The notes: a model not told the origin generated them from the letters alone. A DNA stretch of 64,000 bases from Emiliania huxleyi CCMP1516 (GCF_000372725.1 NW_005199770.1:1262057-1326056); one strand, 5' to 3'; shown: positions 13,056 through 23,991, counted from the first letter of the stretch. Numbers and translations are program-made.

Positions 13056-15104
13056 CTAGAGGTTCGCGGGAGAGGGCGCAAGCGAGAGCGTGGTGGAGCC
13101 AGAGGGGCGAGGCGGCGCAACCTCGTCGCCACCTTCGCACAGCAAATCGCTCGGCGCAAAGACGGCGCCGCGGCAGGTGGACCGGATCTCCATCGACGGC
13201 AGTGACTGACATGTCAGCCGCGCCGACCACGCGCAAAGCCGCTGGTTCGTGTGGTGCAGCAGCTCAATCCACGAGGCGCGGCCGCTCGTGTCGTCGACCA
13301 CTTCGCGGAAGGCGGCAAAGAGCGCACCTAGTGACACGAATTGGCGAGCTTATCGATGTGGCCATCGTCAAACATGCAGACGCCACAACGAGGGCTTCTG
13401 TTGCGAGATTGAGGCCGGGGCTCAGAGCGCGCCGCGGTAGGCCAAGCCGCCGGCCGTCGTCGCATAGCCCCAGAGAAAGTCGTGATCGTCACAGAGCTCG
13501 CTCCGCCGGGCGGGTGGCGGCTCCTCCGCAGGGGGAGCCGCGCAGTCGCCGAGGGGGACGGCCCCGCAGCGTTCCGTGGCGGGGGGCTCCAGTAGGAGCG
13601 CAGACTCCTCGCCGACGCGGCAAGCCTGCACGAGGAAGATCTTCGGCTTGCCCCGCAGCGCCGGCGCCGCCGAGGGGCCGAGCAGCCCAAAGAGGGAGCG
13701 GAGCGAGGCGGCCTCGCCGTCCTGGCACTCGATTGCCGCGTCCGAGCCGTGCGCCATCAGAGCAACCACCGACGAGGCGTGCCCGTCCCATCCTGCAAAG
13801 GCGTCGTGGGCACCGGGTGGGCGACAGCGAGCGCGGAGACAGAGGGCGACGCTGCGCGGTAGAGGACACGGTGTGCGAGGGCGATGCGGGCCGCTGACCG
13901 TCCCGCGTCGCGTGTGCAATGAGGGCCGCCCGCAGCTCAGACGCCGACGGATTCTGCACCGTCGTCACTGTATAGCCGAGAGCGCGCAAGGCCTCCCGCG
14001 CGTCCACCATCTCTGCGGCCGCGTACTCTCGGCGCGCGCCGACCGAGACGATGAGCGCGCGGCCGACGGACGCGCAGCGCGGGTAGCAGTGGGGCTCTCT
14101 CGCGCCCGCCGAGTAAACCTCCTCCTGCTCCTCGGAGGTGGACACCTCGCGGTGGAGACGCTCCCGGAGACGGCGGAGCGCGGAGGGGCCGCGCGCTGCC
14201 AGCGGCGTCCACGCCCACCCGTCCAGCTGCAGAAGCGCCTCTGCGCGCTCGGGCGACAGTCTTCCCTCGCGATAGCTCGCCCTCTGCCTCGCCGCCCACA
14301 GACGCAGAGGCTCCGGCAGCTTTCGGCCAGAGCCGGCCCGCCGCATGTGCCGCGCAAACTCAGCAAAGCGCTGACGGGGCAGGGAGGGCGGTGAGACGAG
14401 AGGCTGTGGGTTGCGTCCTGAACTCTTTTCGCACGACGTGGATGGGTGAGTGCACTTGCCTGCTCCCACTTGGCTGAGCTCGGGTCGAACTCGAAACCCA
14501 GCTGTTCGAGAGCCTCGCGCCGTGCCGAGAGCAGTTCGCCACGCTTGTGCAGCACCCGCTGCCGGGCCACCCAAGCAGGCAGCCCCGGCGACTGCGCATA
14601 GTCCACCGGAGGAGAGGCGTGGCCGTTCTCGGCAGCAAACGCTTCGAGCTCCTCGAGCCTCTGCTCCCACGCGTGCATGAGCGGGTCCCAGACGAACCCA
14701 AGCTCGTCCAGCTCGTCTACCATCGAGTCCGAGAGCGCGCCCGTCCGCCGCAGCATGCGCTGCCGAGACGCCCATCGGATTAGCGAGGGCGGCGAGCCGT
14801 TGGCGGCCGATGGCAGCGCCACGCCGTGCTGCGAGGTGAGCGCGCGGAGCTCGTCGAGCCGGGTTCGCAGCGAGCCGGCGCGGCCAGTCGCGGGCAGAGC
14901 ACTCGGCTTGTATGTCTTGACGCTCAGCTGGCTCGGCGAGGGAGGAGCCGGCGAGGGAGGAGGCGCCTCACAAGCGGCGACGGCGGCACGGCAAAAGTGT
15001 GCCGGCGCGGCAGGCAAACGCACGCGTGGCTGCGCTGTCAGGCACTGCAGGCCAGAGGCGGCGGGGATGCCGAGTAGCACGCACACTCCCGCCACGCCAC
15101 GCAT
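13056..15104 (-). CDS. Caspase-family (C14) homologue with helicase-associated repeats and plastid-type presequence
   Basis: Exons 15104-14460, 14370-13899, 13792-13433 and 13327-13056 join to 582 codons. The N-terminus has a hydrophobic signal peptide ending near AASG, then an Ala/Pro/Arg-rich transit-like stretch. About residues 75-275 contain three helicase-associated (HA) type repeats, marked by W..R-Q.....G.L...R...L..LGF.WDP. The C-terminal part is a caspase fold: YPRCASVGRALIVSVG, catalytic His in ALMAHGSD (about 387), catalytic Cys in FLVQACRV (about 430), GYATTAGGLAYRG, and a p10 part with LFAAFREVV and LPSMEIRSTCRG. Intron 14371-14459 is GC-AG, 13793-13898 GT-AG and 13328-13432 GC-AG; the last starts with a copy of the next exon. 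The QAC(R) site resembles metazoan caspases and bacterial orthocaspases more than metacaspases. HA repeats joined to a protease domain are unusual. Plastid targeting is inferred. Confidence 0.8.
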
Positions 15105-15528
15105 CGTGCGGCGAAGGTCGGACGAGAGGAGGAAACGCGCGCGGGGTTTCCGGCAGCGGGGGACGCGACGCGCAATCGACGAGAGCCCGCCGTATTTTGA
15201 TCAGCGAAACTGCAGGGTATGGACTATTGGTTGGGTTGTTGGTTGTGGTTGGTGGTGTGTGTTAAAAGAAAGAAAGAAGAGGCCACACAGGTATTTTAAA
15301 CGTAGGTTTAAAAATTCTTTTTGCGTGCTCTCCAGAATCCACACCTGGCGAGTAGAGGCCCCGCCCACCCAGGGTACCCTCTACGAGGACCCATTGCTCT
15401 TTCGAAGGCCCCCGGGGCTCGCCGGGGCTCTGCTCCCCTCGAGAGAGCGCGTGCATCGGTCCACCGTAGACCTCTCCCGCAGCTCTAGCGGTACTCGCCA
15501 GACACCAAACTCCTGGGTAACGAACGGC
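15105..15528. promoter_or_regulatory. Shared upstream region of two divergent genes
   Basis: 424 bases separate the caspase-homologue start (minus) and the LanC-like start (plus). There is a GTTGG/GGTTG-rich stretch at about 15225-15260 and an AAAGAAAGAAAG run at about 15264-15280. No clear TATA box was seen. Regulation of both genes from here is inferred from orientation only. Confidence 0.35.
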
Positions 15529-17303
15529 ATGGAGGAATTGGCCGGCCCGGCTGATCGCCCGTCGCTCGAAGAGAGCACGAGCCTCGCTGCGAGCGCTCTG
15601 CGCATCGCTCTGTGGCTCAACGCGACCAAATCCTGCAAATCCTGCCGTCGCGAGCAAGAATGCACGTGGCCGATGAACTCGACCGACGGCGCGCCACGAG
15701 CTCACCCGTACCTCGCCCAGTCCCTCTACTACGGTTCGCCGGGCACTGCAATCTTCTTGCAGCAGCTCGCCACTACGCGGGCTCTGCCGGAGGCTGACGC
15801 GTGGCGTGGTGTCGCAAGCTGCGCTCTCGCCGCGGCTCGCTCCAGCGTGCCGAGCAGCCTGCGCGACTTTGGGGCAAACGCGGGCTTCTACTACGGCCTG
15901 ACAGGCATAGCGTACGGCCTTCGCGCGGCGGGCGACAGCAGCGAGTTGTTTGCGACCGCGGCGTCGACCATCGAGGAGCACGTGCTGTCCCGCGTGGCGC
16001 CCTTCTCGTCCAGAGGCGGCGCCACGCTGTGGAACAACACCGACGTCGCGCACGGCGCGTCGGGCACGGGGTTGTACTTCCTGTGGATGGCGACTCGGCG
16101 GCCCGAGCTTCGAGAGGAGACGCGGCGTGCGGCAGGGGATGCGGCGGTGCGTGCTGGGACGTGGCTTCTGAGTCGCGCCGAGCCGACGGCGCGGGGGCTG
16201 CGCTGGGCTCGCGGCCTTAGATGCTCGACGGCAGGTCCGTAGATTCAGATCCACGGATTCCAACTAGCCCTCATGAGACACGTAGTCGAGGCGTATCTCC
16301 ACTGGATTCGCAGCCTTGAGGGTTTTCGATGCTTTGAATGCATTGCCGTCCTCCCGCCCTCAGTGCCCTCAGTGCCCTCAGTGCCCTGCACTGACGCACC
16401 TAGGCTCGCGGGCCAGACACTGACGGGACACACGCCCACGACTACTACCCGACCTTTTGCTGCGGCGGCGCCGGCGTCGCCTACTTCCTGTCGGAGCTCG
16501 CGCAGGCGCCCGCGAACCTCTCCGCCCTGCTCACGCCGTCGCGGCGTGCAGCCTTCCTCGACGGCGCCCTCCGCGGCGGCGCGCACGTGATGTCGCTCTC
16601 CACGACGGCGGGCGTGCCTCACCAGGCGGGCGGGCTGCTCCTTCCTCACGAAGAAGAGGGCCCTGGCCGGACACAGTTCTTCCTCGGCTGGTGCGGCGGG
16701 CCACCCGGCTGGGCGCGCCTCTTCGTGTCGCTGCACCGCGCGACGCACGACGCCGTGTGGCTCGACCGTCTGGCGCTCGCTGCGCGGGCGGTTGCGGCGC
16801 TCGTCCAGCCCCCCACTTTGCCGGTGCTCTACCCCCTTCCCCCGGCGGGGACCCCGCCATGGTCCAACCTCGGGCAGTGCTGCGGCGCGAGCGCGGCGGC
16901 GCAGTTCCTCCTCTCGCTCGCCGACGGTCAGGCCGCGCCTCTCGACCCCGCAGTCCGGCGAGAGGCGAGGGCCGCAGGACTACGCCTCGCCCGCGCCATC
17001 GCGGCGCGCGGCGTGCCGGCGGCGCCCGACGGGCCAGCGGAGCCGATCGCGCGAGCAGCCTCTCGGACTATTGCCGGAGACTTCTCGGGACCTCTTTGTA
17101 GGCGAGGGCTGGCGGTGCCGTCGCCCGAGGAGCACGCCGCGCCGCTCGACACGCGCTGGCAGGCGGGCTGGATGCAGGGCGCGGCGGGCGTCGGCAGCTT
17201 GCTGCTCCACGCGCACGCGCTGGCCACGGGGCAGACAGAGGGAAGGCGCGTGCCGTGGCCGGATGAGCCATACAGCGGTGTCGGGACTGCTCTTCCGGCC
17301 TGA
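15529..17303 (+). CDS. LanC-like protein with CCG zinc-site variant
   Basis: Exons 15529-16206 and 16404-17303 give 525 residues. The sequence shows seven Gly-rich helical repeats of the LanC alpha/alpha barrel: YYGSPGTA, YYGLTGIA, AHGASGTG, CCGGAGVA, WCGGPPGW, CCGASAAA and MQGAAGVG. The His of AHG (about 175) and the Cys of GWCGG (about 323) match conserved LanC positions. The usual Cys-His-Gly zinc motif is Cys-Cys-Gly (about 385-387). LanC proteins bind zinc and activate thiols; bacterial ones form lanthionine rings and eukaryotic LANCL proteins act on glutathione and dehydroamino acids. The role here is not known. The single intron 16207-16403 is GC-AG, begins with a copy of the next exon start (12 of 15 bases) and contains a GTGCCCTCA repeat. 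Start chosen at the ATG shortly before the first helix; the frame is open further upstream. Confidence 0.8.
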
Positions 17304-17500
17304 GGGAGAGGGAGTGCGTGCGGCCGCGGCCGAGGAGGCCGCGCATGTCCCGCTCGGACAGCAGGTCGAGTACGTACGTCGAGACGAAGCGGTCCACGCG
17401 CTGGGGCACGGCGGCCGCCTCCGGCTCGCCTCCGGTGAGCGCGACGGCGAAGCGTCGCCCGTGCAAAGGGATTGTCGAGGATTGCTCATTTCTTTTCCAG

Positions 17501-17543
17501 TAAAAAAGAAAGAAAACACACAACCCAAGGGAGGGATGGGAGG
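17501..17543 (+). repeat. Dispersed repeat copy (AAAGAAAG...GGGAGGGATGGG)
   Basis: Purine-rich run followed by CACAACCCAAGGGAGGGATG. The same block occurs at about 22601-22642 (plus) and 31184-31225 (minus), where it is attached to a longer repeat. Confidence 0.7.
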
Positions 17544-17706
17544 ACGGCACGCCGCCACCACACAGGGATTTTAAGGAGAGGTGTGTGTTCCAGTAAAGAA
17601 AGAAAGAAAAAATTAATCATGGGAGGGCTTCGTGAAGGATGGATTGAAAAACATTCGAACAAAGAAGAGGCGACGGGAGGAACCGGCGGAGGATGCAGTG
17701 ACGTGA

Positions 17707-17955
<249 letters not shown>

Positions 17956-17986
17956 TTCATCCTTTCTTCTTTCTGGCGGCAAACAC

Positions 17987-19021
17987 ATGAGTGGCTCAGC
18001 CGGCCGCTCAGCCCTGCTGGCCGAGGTGGCGGTGGGCGACCTGACCGCGCTGCGCGCCTTCCTCTCCGGGCAGCGGACGCGCGGCAGTCTCAACGCGCGG
18101 CTCGACACGGAGAAGCAGGACACGCTGCTCACCTGGGCCGCTCGGCACGGGCAAGCCGAGGCGGTGCGGCTGCTGCTCGAAGCCGGCGCAGACGTCGGGG
18201 CGGCTGACGGGGACGACGCCTCCGCTCTCCTCGTTGCGTGCGAGAAGGAATGCCTCGAGTGCGCCCGGCTGCTCCTCGAGGCCAATGCGGCGGTCGACCA
18301 AGCCGATAAGGATGGCTTCACGCCGCTGTTCATGGCGTGCGAGGAGGGCCACCTCGAGATCGCCCGGCTGCTTCTCGAGGCCAACGCGGCGGTCGGCCAA
18401 GCCGCAGCGGCCGGCACCACGCCTCTGTTCGCCGCGTGCCGCTTTGGCGACCTCGAGATTGCCCGGCTGCTCCTCGAGGCCGGTGCTGCGCCCAACCAAG
18501 CCCCGGACGACGGCTTCACGCCACTGTTCATGGCGTGCTACAACGGCCACCTCGAGGTCGCCAAGCTCCTCTCCTCCTACGGCGCCTCCCGCGCCGCGGT
18601 GCCGCCCTTCGACACGCCCGAGGAGATCGCAACCGAAGAAGGCCACGCCGACCTCGCCGCCTGGTTGGTCGCCAGCCGCGGCTGGACGCCGCTCGCGCAC
18701 CTTGAGACCCTCACCGCCGCCCGCGCTCTCTCCCTGCTGCGCAGCGGCGCGAGCCTGCACGAGGGCGAGCCGACGCCGCTGCAGCGCGCCGCGGGCGGCG
18801 AGGGCGAGGCGGCGGCGCTGATCCGGCGGGCGGCGGAGCCGTGGTCGCCGGCAAGCCACTCGCTTTTCCCCGCGGCGGCGCGCGAGTACGCGGTAACGGT
18901 CATGCGCATCGGCTACCAGATCGCGCTCTCTCCGCCCGACGACGCCGAGGCGCGCCCGGACTGGAGCGCGCTGTCCGACGTGTGGCGCGAGCACGTGCTG
19001 CCGCACGCGGTGGCGCGCTGA
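17987..19021 (+). CDS. Ankyrin-repeat protein with conserved C-terminal domain
   Basis: 344 residues from ATG 17987. A short N-terminal helix (VAVGDLTALRAFLSG) leads into five to six ankyrin repeats (for example GFTPLFMACEEGHLEIARLL) to about residue 200. A conserved family C-terminus of about 140 residues follows (SYGASRAAVPPF, GEPTPLQRAAGGEGEAAALI) and ends SDVWREHVLPHAVAR. The same C-terminus ends the proteins at 28150 and 33384. Ankyrin repeats mediate protein binding; partner unknown. TTTCTTCTTTCTGGCGGC stands just before the start, as at 33384. No introns. Confidence 0.85.
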   Translation: MSGSAGRSALLAEVAVGDLTALRAFLSGQRTRGSLNARLDTEKQDTLLTWAARHGQAEAVRLLLEAGADVGAADGDDASALLVACEKECLECARLLLEANAAVDQADKDGFTPLFMACEEGHLEIARLLLEANAAVGQAAAAGTTPLFAACRFGDLEIARLLLEAGAAPNQAPDDGFTPLFMACYNGHLEVAKLLSSYGASRAAVPPFDTPEEIATEEGHADLAAWLVASRGWTPLAHLETLTAARALSLLRSGASLHEGEPTPLQRAAGGEGEAAALIRRAAEPWSPASHSLFPAAAREYAVTVMRIGYQIALSPPDDAEARPDWSALSDVWREHVLPHAVAR

Positions 19022-19045
19022 GGCCGAGTGAGGACGCGGGTGCCA

Positions 19046-19505
19046 CGCGGCGGCGCTGATCCGGCGGGCGGCGGAGGCGGAGGCGGCGGAGGCGGAGGGG
19101 CAGGCAGCGTCGGAGCGCGAGGCGCTGGCCGCGCTGCAGCGCCTCGTGAGCGCGGACAGCGCCCGCGGCGTTGCGAATCGCGATCGACGACGCCACGCCA
19201 CACGCGGGTGCGATCGACGCCTTGGACGAGGAGCTATCGGCGCTCGGCTCGCAGCGTTTGAGGTTGCCGAGGCGCCGGCGGCCGCTGCTCAGACGGCGGC
19301 AACGGCAGTGGGCGAGGTTGAACCACTTATGCGTCGTGTGCATGAGCGAGCCGATCACGCACGTCATGGTCCCGTGCGGGCACCACTGCGTTTGCGAGGA
19401 TTGCTCGACTCGTCTCCAGGGAGGCACAAATGCCATGTCCGCTGTGCAAGGAGCCGTTCACGATGGCCATGCGCGTGTACGCAGGTCGCAGCAGGGTGTC
19501 GCGTG
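19046..19505 (+). pseudogene. Decayed RING-finger tail behind the ankyrin gene
   Basis: Begins with a second copy of the ankyrin-gene stretch encoding AALIRRAA, then an Ala/Glu helix (EREALAALQRLVSADS), an acidic helix (DDATPHAGAIDALDEELSAL), an Ala stretch (FEVAEAPAAAAQTAAT), and the RING core CVVCMSEP...PCGHHCVCEDC followed by CPLCKEPF. Each piece lies in a different frame from the last, giving about four frameshifts in 450 bases, and no splice signals fit. This is read as the C-terminal half of an ankyrin-RING gene that has decayed. Confidence 0.6.
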
Positions 19506-19689
19506 ATTACTTCGGCGGTTTTCTTTTCAGTGCTGCGCCGCCCCGTTTTTATTTCTCATTCGGACCAAACAGTCCGCCGGCCGGGGACCCCGCTCCCCGG
19601 CGCGCGCCCGCTCGGTCTGAGCCGCGGAGCGCCATCATTCTTGTGTTCTTCAAAAAAAACGAAGGCAAAAAAAAAAGCCTTCATCTGAC

Positions 19690-20997
19690 ATGTCGCGCCT
19701 CTCCGACCTGTGCGTCGCGCTGACGGGCCAGGACGCGGTCGTCGTGTACCACCAGCTTCAGGCAATCGCGGCCAACGTGATCAGCTGGCTGCTCGTCCTC
19801 CTGCGCGTTCGTGTGCCTGCGCTCCGCCTTGGGCGAAAGGGCGCCGACAGTGCCGTGCTCGTGCTCTCGCCTGGTGGCTTCGAGCGCTTCGCGCTCGAGC
19901 CGCTGCCAGTGGAGAGCGTCGTCACCGTGGGCTACAATGTCACCGCGCCCACCGTCGAGCGCCTTCCCACGTGTAACTCGCTGGCGCGCCTGCCCGACGG
20001 GCCGCCCCCGGGCCACGCGATCGTGCGCATCAAGGCCTTCTCCGTGAATTACGCGGACGTGACGATTCGCTGGGGTCTGTACGAGAGCGCGATCAAGTAT
20101 GTGGGCTACCCCATCTGCCCGGGCTTCGACCTTGCGGGCGTGGTGGAGCGGGTGGGCCCCGGCGCGAGCGTGCAAGAGGGGGACACCGTGGTGGGCATCA
20201 CCTTCTTCGGCGCGTACTCGGAGCGCGTCTTGGTGCCCTGCCACCAGCTCTTCGCAGTGCCAAAGGGCATGTCCATCGCACAGGCCGCGGCGCTTCCGAG
20301 CGTGTCGGGCACGGCGCTCCATGCCCTGGCGCTCGCGGGCTTGTGGCCGTCGCTCCCAGCGTCGCGGAACCGTGCCGTGCTCGTGCACTCAGCGGCGGGC
20401 GGCGTCGGCAGCATGCTGGTGCAGATGGCGAAAGCCATCGGCTGCCACCCCATCGTGGCCGTCGTCGGCGCCTCGCACAAGGTGGCGGCGTGCGAGGCCC
20501 TGGGAGCGACGGCGGTCATCGACAAGTCGAAGGAAGACCTCTGGAGCGCGGCGTCGAAGGCCGCGCCCGGTGGCTACTGTGCCATCTTCGACGCGAACGG
20601 CGTGCAGACGCTCGCACGCTCGTACTCGGCGCTGGCGCAGACGGGGACGCTCGTCATCTACGGCTTCCACACGAACCTGCCCACATCGTCGATGCTCAAC
20701 CCGCTCGCGTGGGTTCGCATGCTCGTTGGGATCCTGCGGATGCCGCGCTTCGACCCGATGGACCTGGTGCTGTCCTCCAAGTCGGTCGCGGGATTCAACC
20801 TCTCCTTCTTCGCCGACGAGACGCGGATGGTCGGCCGGTACTTCGAGCAGATCCTCGCGTGGGTCGAGGACGGCTCCCTCGCCCTCTCCAACGTGACCAC
20901 CTTCCCGATGGACGAGCTGCCGCGCGCACACGACGCGATCCAGTCGGGCCAGTCGATTGGCAAGCTGGTGTGCTTGACGAGGCATGCGGGCGATTGA
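19690..20997 (+). CDS. Quinone oxidoreductase-like MDR protein (VAT1/zinc-free alcohol dehydrogenase family)
   Basis: 435 residues, one exon. An N-terminal hydrophobic stretch (ANVISWLLVLLRV) may anchor or target the protein. The GroES-like domain carries FSVNYADVTIRWGLY and GFDLAGVVERVG, typical of quinone oxidoreductases. The Rossmann part has SAAGGVGSMLVQMAKAIG for NADPH binding, then ACEALGATAVIDK. The C-terminal GRYFEQILAWVEDG and HDAIQSGQSIGKLV match the VAT1-like branch. The Cys ligands of zinc alcohol dehydrogenases are absent. Expected role: NADPH-dependent reduction of quinones or enals; substrate unknown. A-rich stretches just upstream (about 19650-19675) may be 5' UTR. Confidence 0.9.
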   Translation: MSRLSDLCVALTGQDAVVVYHQLQAIAANVISWLLVLLRVRVPALRLGRKGADSAVLVLSPGGFERFALEPLPVESVVTVGYNVTAPTVERLPTCNSLARLPDGPPPGHAIVRIKAFSVNYADVTIRWGLYESAIKYVGYPICPGFDLAGVVERVGPGASVQEGDTVVGITFFGAYSERVLVPCHQLFAVPKGMSIAQAAALPSVSGTALHALALAGLWPSLPASRNRAVLVHSAAGGVGSMLVQMAKAIGCHPIVAVVGASHKVAACEALGATAVIDKSKEDLWSAASKAAPGGYCAIFDANGVQTLARSYSALAQTGTLVIYGFHTNLPTSSMLNPLAWVRMLVGILRMPRFDPMDLVLSSKSVAGFNLSFFADETRMVGRYFEQILAWVEDGSLALSNVTTFPMDELPRAHDAIQSGQSIGKLVCLTRHAGD

Positions 20998-21660
20998 TGG
21001 GGGCACCACCCGCAGCCTGCGCCGGAGCGGAAGGTCCCCGGCCCCCTCCTCCCACCCCCTCGGTGCGGCCTCTTTGAAGGGGCGGCGGAGGGCGGCGCCT
21101 CCGCGTCCGGTCCCGCTCGAGAGGATCGCTCGCCCTTAAGGCGCGCCGCCGCCGGCTCCCGCGCCCAGCCTCCCGTCGCTCGCCGCCGGCCCGACCCCTC
21201 GCCCCTCGCCCCCCTTCCCACCCTTCCTCCCCACGCGGCGGCCGCGCCTCCCCCGCAGGCGGAGCGAGCCACGTCCCGATGAAGACCGCGTCCGCGGGCG
21301 GGGGCAGTCAAGCTCCGGCCGGGCAGCCTCGTCTTTGTGGGCTGGGCGCGCTACCGTGAGCGCCAGCCTTGTCGGCCGGAGCCCACCGCGGCGGAGCCCG
21401 GCCTGCCGTGGGAGATTGTCGGAGATTGTCGGAGATTGTCGGAGATTGTCGGCCTGCCGTGGGAGATTGTCGGCTTGCCGTGTGAGATTGTCGGCGCCGA
21501 GTACGCGCGGCTGCCGGGCCTCGGGTCGAGGCCCGGGGCCGAGCCAAGCCCGGTCGATGCCAAGATCGCGCCGTGGCGCGCGGGCGCGCAGGCGGCGGCG
21601 GGCTCAGGCTCTACGGACGGCGTTCTCGGGCGGAGAGGAGGTGATCGCTCCGCGCGCCCA

Positions 21661-21723
<63 letters not shown>

Positions 21724-22345
21724 GCACCAACAGCGACCTGCCGCACGGTCCACTTGCTCCCCGCGGCGATGAGGAAGCAAACAACTCGTTAGATAGGGAC
21801 AGATGACGCGCGAGCGGATGATTCTTCCCTTGTTTGGCTGTGGTTGTGAACCGCCTCCCCCCCACCCCCCCCCCCCACCGACCCACGAGCGCCAGCCACG
21901 GGCACCGCGCGCACGCACGTCCACCCGTCGCCTTGGCTCGCACGCGATCGAGCGGACCCTGCTCCGACCCATCGTCGTGCCTTCGCAGGTGATGGACCCG
22001 GGCGACGGCGGCCCCTCCGCTGCTGTTCGGGCGGCTGGCCCATGGCGATCTGGAGTGGCTGATCGAGATGGAGGAGGAGGGAGGAGGCATGCACTCCGCC
22101 ACCCCAGCCGCCGTTCCGCAGCCCCTCGACTTCCCGTGCCTGCGCACAACCGGCCACTCTCCCGGACATCTCCCGGACACCCCCGGGACACTTCCCCGCC
22201 GCGCCGATCGACGGCCGTGGCTCTCTGACTCCCCCCTCCCTCTCGAGCGTCTTCGCTGTCCGGCTGCCAGCTTCCGCGCGGCAGCCGGGCACGCGGGGGC
22301 CTACGCGTTTTTGCGCCGGAGCGAGAGGTCGGGGCCATGGCGCTA
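20998..22345 (+). other. Possible spliced or broken gene with a CCG-filled intron
   Basis: From about 21307 a frame encodes GSLVFVGWARYRER and a short repeated LPWEIVG motif (GAGATTGTCG units, 21407-21495), loosely like a PWWP start. Further on, FSGGEE ends before an intron-like segment 21641-21988 that starts GTGATCGCTCC, contains the CCG tract and ends CTTCGCAG before GTGATGGACCC, so the intron start again copies the next exon. A stretch encoding LLFGRLAHGDLEWLIEMEEE follows, in a frame that the splice does not reach. I could not assemble a full gene. Confidence 0.3.
21661..21723 (+). repeat. (CCG)n microsatellite
   Basis: About 20 CCG units inside the intron-like segment 21641-21988; an alanine or arginine run if translated. 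Confidence 0.95.
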
Positions 22346-23991
22346 GGGGCGCTTGCCGACCTCTCGCTCAGGGGCCAGGGGCGCTTGCCGGAGCCCTCCG
22401 TGTTTGAGTTTTTTCTCTGCGAATAATAAAGCTAGCTCAAAAATAAACCGCGCGCTGCCGGGATTAACAACAAGTCACTCACAGCGATATCGCCTCAGTG
22501 TTGGCGCTATTTGCGCCCCGGCCCCGCAGGGCTACGGCGGCAAGCGCGGCCCTCCGCGCCGCTCGCGCTCCACCCCCCCGCGCCGTTGTTGCGTCGCCCG
22601 CAAAAAGAAAGAAAGAAAACAGACAACCCAAGGGAGGGATGGGCGTCGCCCGCGTCGATAGAAAAGCGATTTGGAGCACTTGGAGTGCAATTATTAACCT
22701 CACATCCAGGGCCGAGGGCCGACTACACGGTAAGGCATACGGACCTTGCAGAAAACCTTTTCCTTCTAAGCAGGGCTACACAATGACCCTATAGTGTGTG
22801 GGTGTTCCTGGCGAGTTGTGATGAGTAGAATTAGACTAGCCAATGTTATTTTTAAGTTCATATATGAAAATACCAACTTGCCTATGTGCACGTCTCCGCC
22901 GCGGCGGCCCGGAGGCGGCCCGGCGGAGCGGTCAGAGCAGCACTGCGCGGGCCGGCGATCGACTCTCGACTATAGTACGGGCTCTATTGAATGGCCTCAA
23001 GGTGCTCTCTAGGGCTGCCCTATTCCGCTCGCCCGGCTACGTCGCCGGGCTTCGAAGGAAAAGGTTTCGCTCGGCACGGCGTCGGAGAGCAAACTTCGAC
23101 GTTCGTCCTATAGTGGAAGCTGGACGCACGTAGGCAAGTGGCCCATGACCAGGCGGGCTGCTGCTCAGAATCTGGGCCGTCGGCGCTCGCTCTCGCGCTC
23201 TTCATAACGGCGTTGCCCCCTCCCTCCCGCGCCGACGTTGGGCAGCCCGACCACGACAACGTCAGCGCCGCTGGCCTGCAACTCGAGGCGCCTTTGAATG
23301 AGCACGAGCCGGTGCGCGGCGGCGGCGCGGGTGATGCAGCCCAAGGTGACGGCGACGGCAGAGGGGGCGGCGCCGGCGGCGGAGGAGGCGGCAGCGGCGG
23401 CGATGGCCGCGGGGTCGGCCCGCCCGCCTTTGCTGCTGGTGCTGTGGGCATCATCACAGCTCAGCGGCGGTGTGCGACCAGGGCCAGTGGTAGACTTTCG
23501 ACGCGGTCAGGCTGCTCTCTGAGCAATGACACTAGCAAGAGCATCATGTGTGTCATCGGAGTCACTTGTATTATGATACCACCACGCCGCCACGCTCGCA
23601 AGGGCCGCCTAAGCGCCTAAGCACCCTAAGCACCCCCCCGCTTAGGCTGCTTAGGCGCTTAGGCGAGTGACGGCCGGCTGCCCGGGGCCTGGCGTGCCTC
23701 CGCCGTGGGCTGAGCGCCCGGGAGAGCCACTCTGCAAGTGGTGTGCGAGCGTGTAGCCTTTAGCGTGCAGTCGGCCCGAGGAGCTAAGAAGCGCACCCAG
23801 CGGGCCGGATGATCGGTGTCGGGTTGCGGGCAAGAGAGCCCTAGCCCCGGGGGTGCGCGTTCGCAGGGAAAGGGCTTTAAAGTAAACACGGGTCTCCGAG
23901 GGTTAGCTCCGCGCTCCGGGTTTCCCCTAGCAGCAGACCGCCCCCTCTACTCGGAGCTATAATGAACGCAGACTGATTTCTTTTCCTTGCG
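22346..23991. other. Intergenic, repeats only
   Basis: Holds the dispersed purine repeat (about 22601-22642) and a strong hairpin (23606-23665). Sequence near 22705-22780 resembles, in reverse, 23740-23890 (GGCCGAC..ACACG..AAGGC). Open frames here are proline- or serine-rich and I do not trust them. Confidence 0.45.
23606..23665. repeat. Inverted repeat, 26-bp arms, 8-base loop
   Basis: Arms 23606-23631 and 23640-23665 are complementary at 25 of 26 positions and consist of CGCCTAAG-type units; the loop is ACCCCCCC. The RNA would form a very stable hairpin. No neighbouring gene ends here, so a role in 3' end formation is not supported. Confidence 0.85.

Noticed and set aside
19171-19506. Intact RING gene starting at ATG 19171
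   Set aside because: The frame covers the first three Cys/His pairs but misses the final CPLC, which lies in another frame; upstream helices are also in other frames, so I call it a pseudogene.
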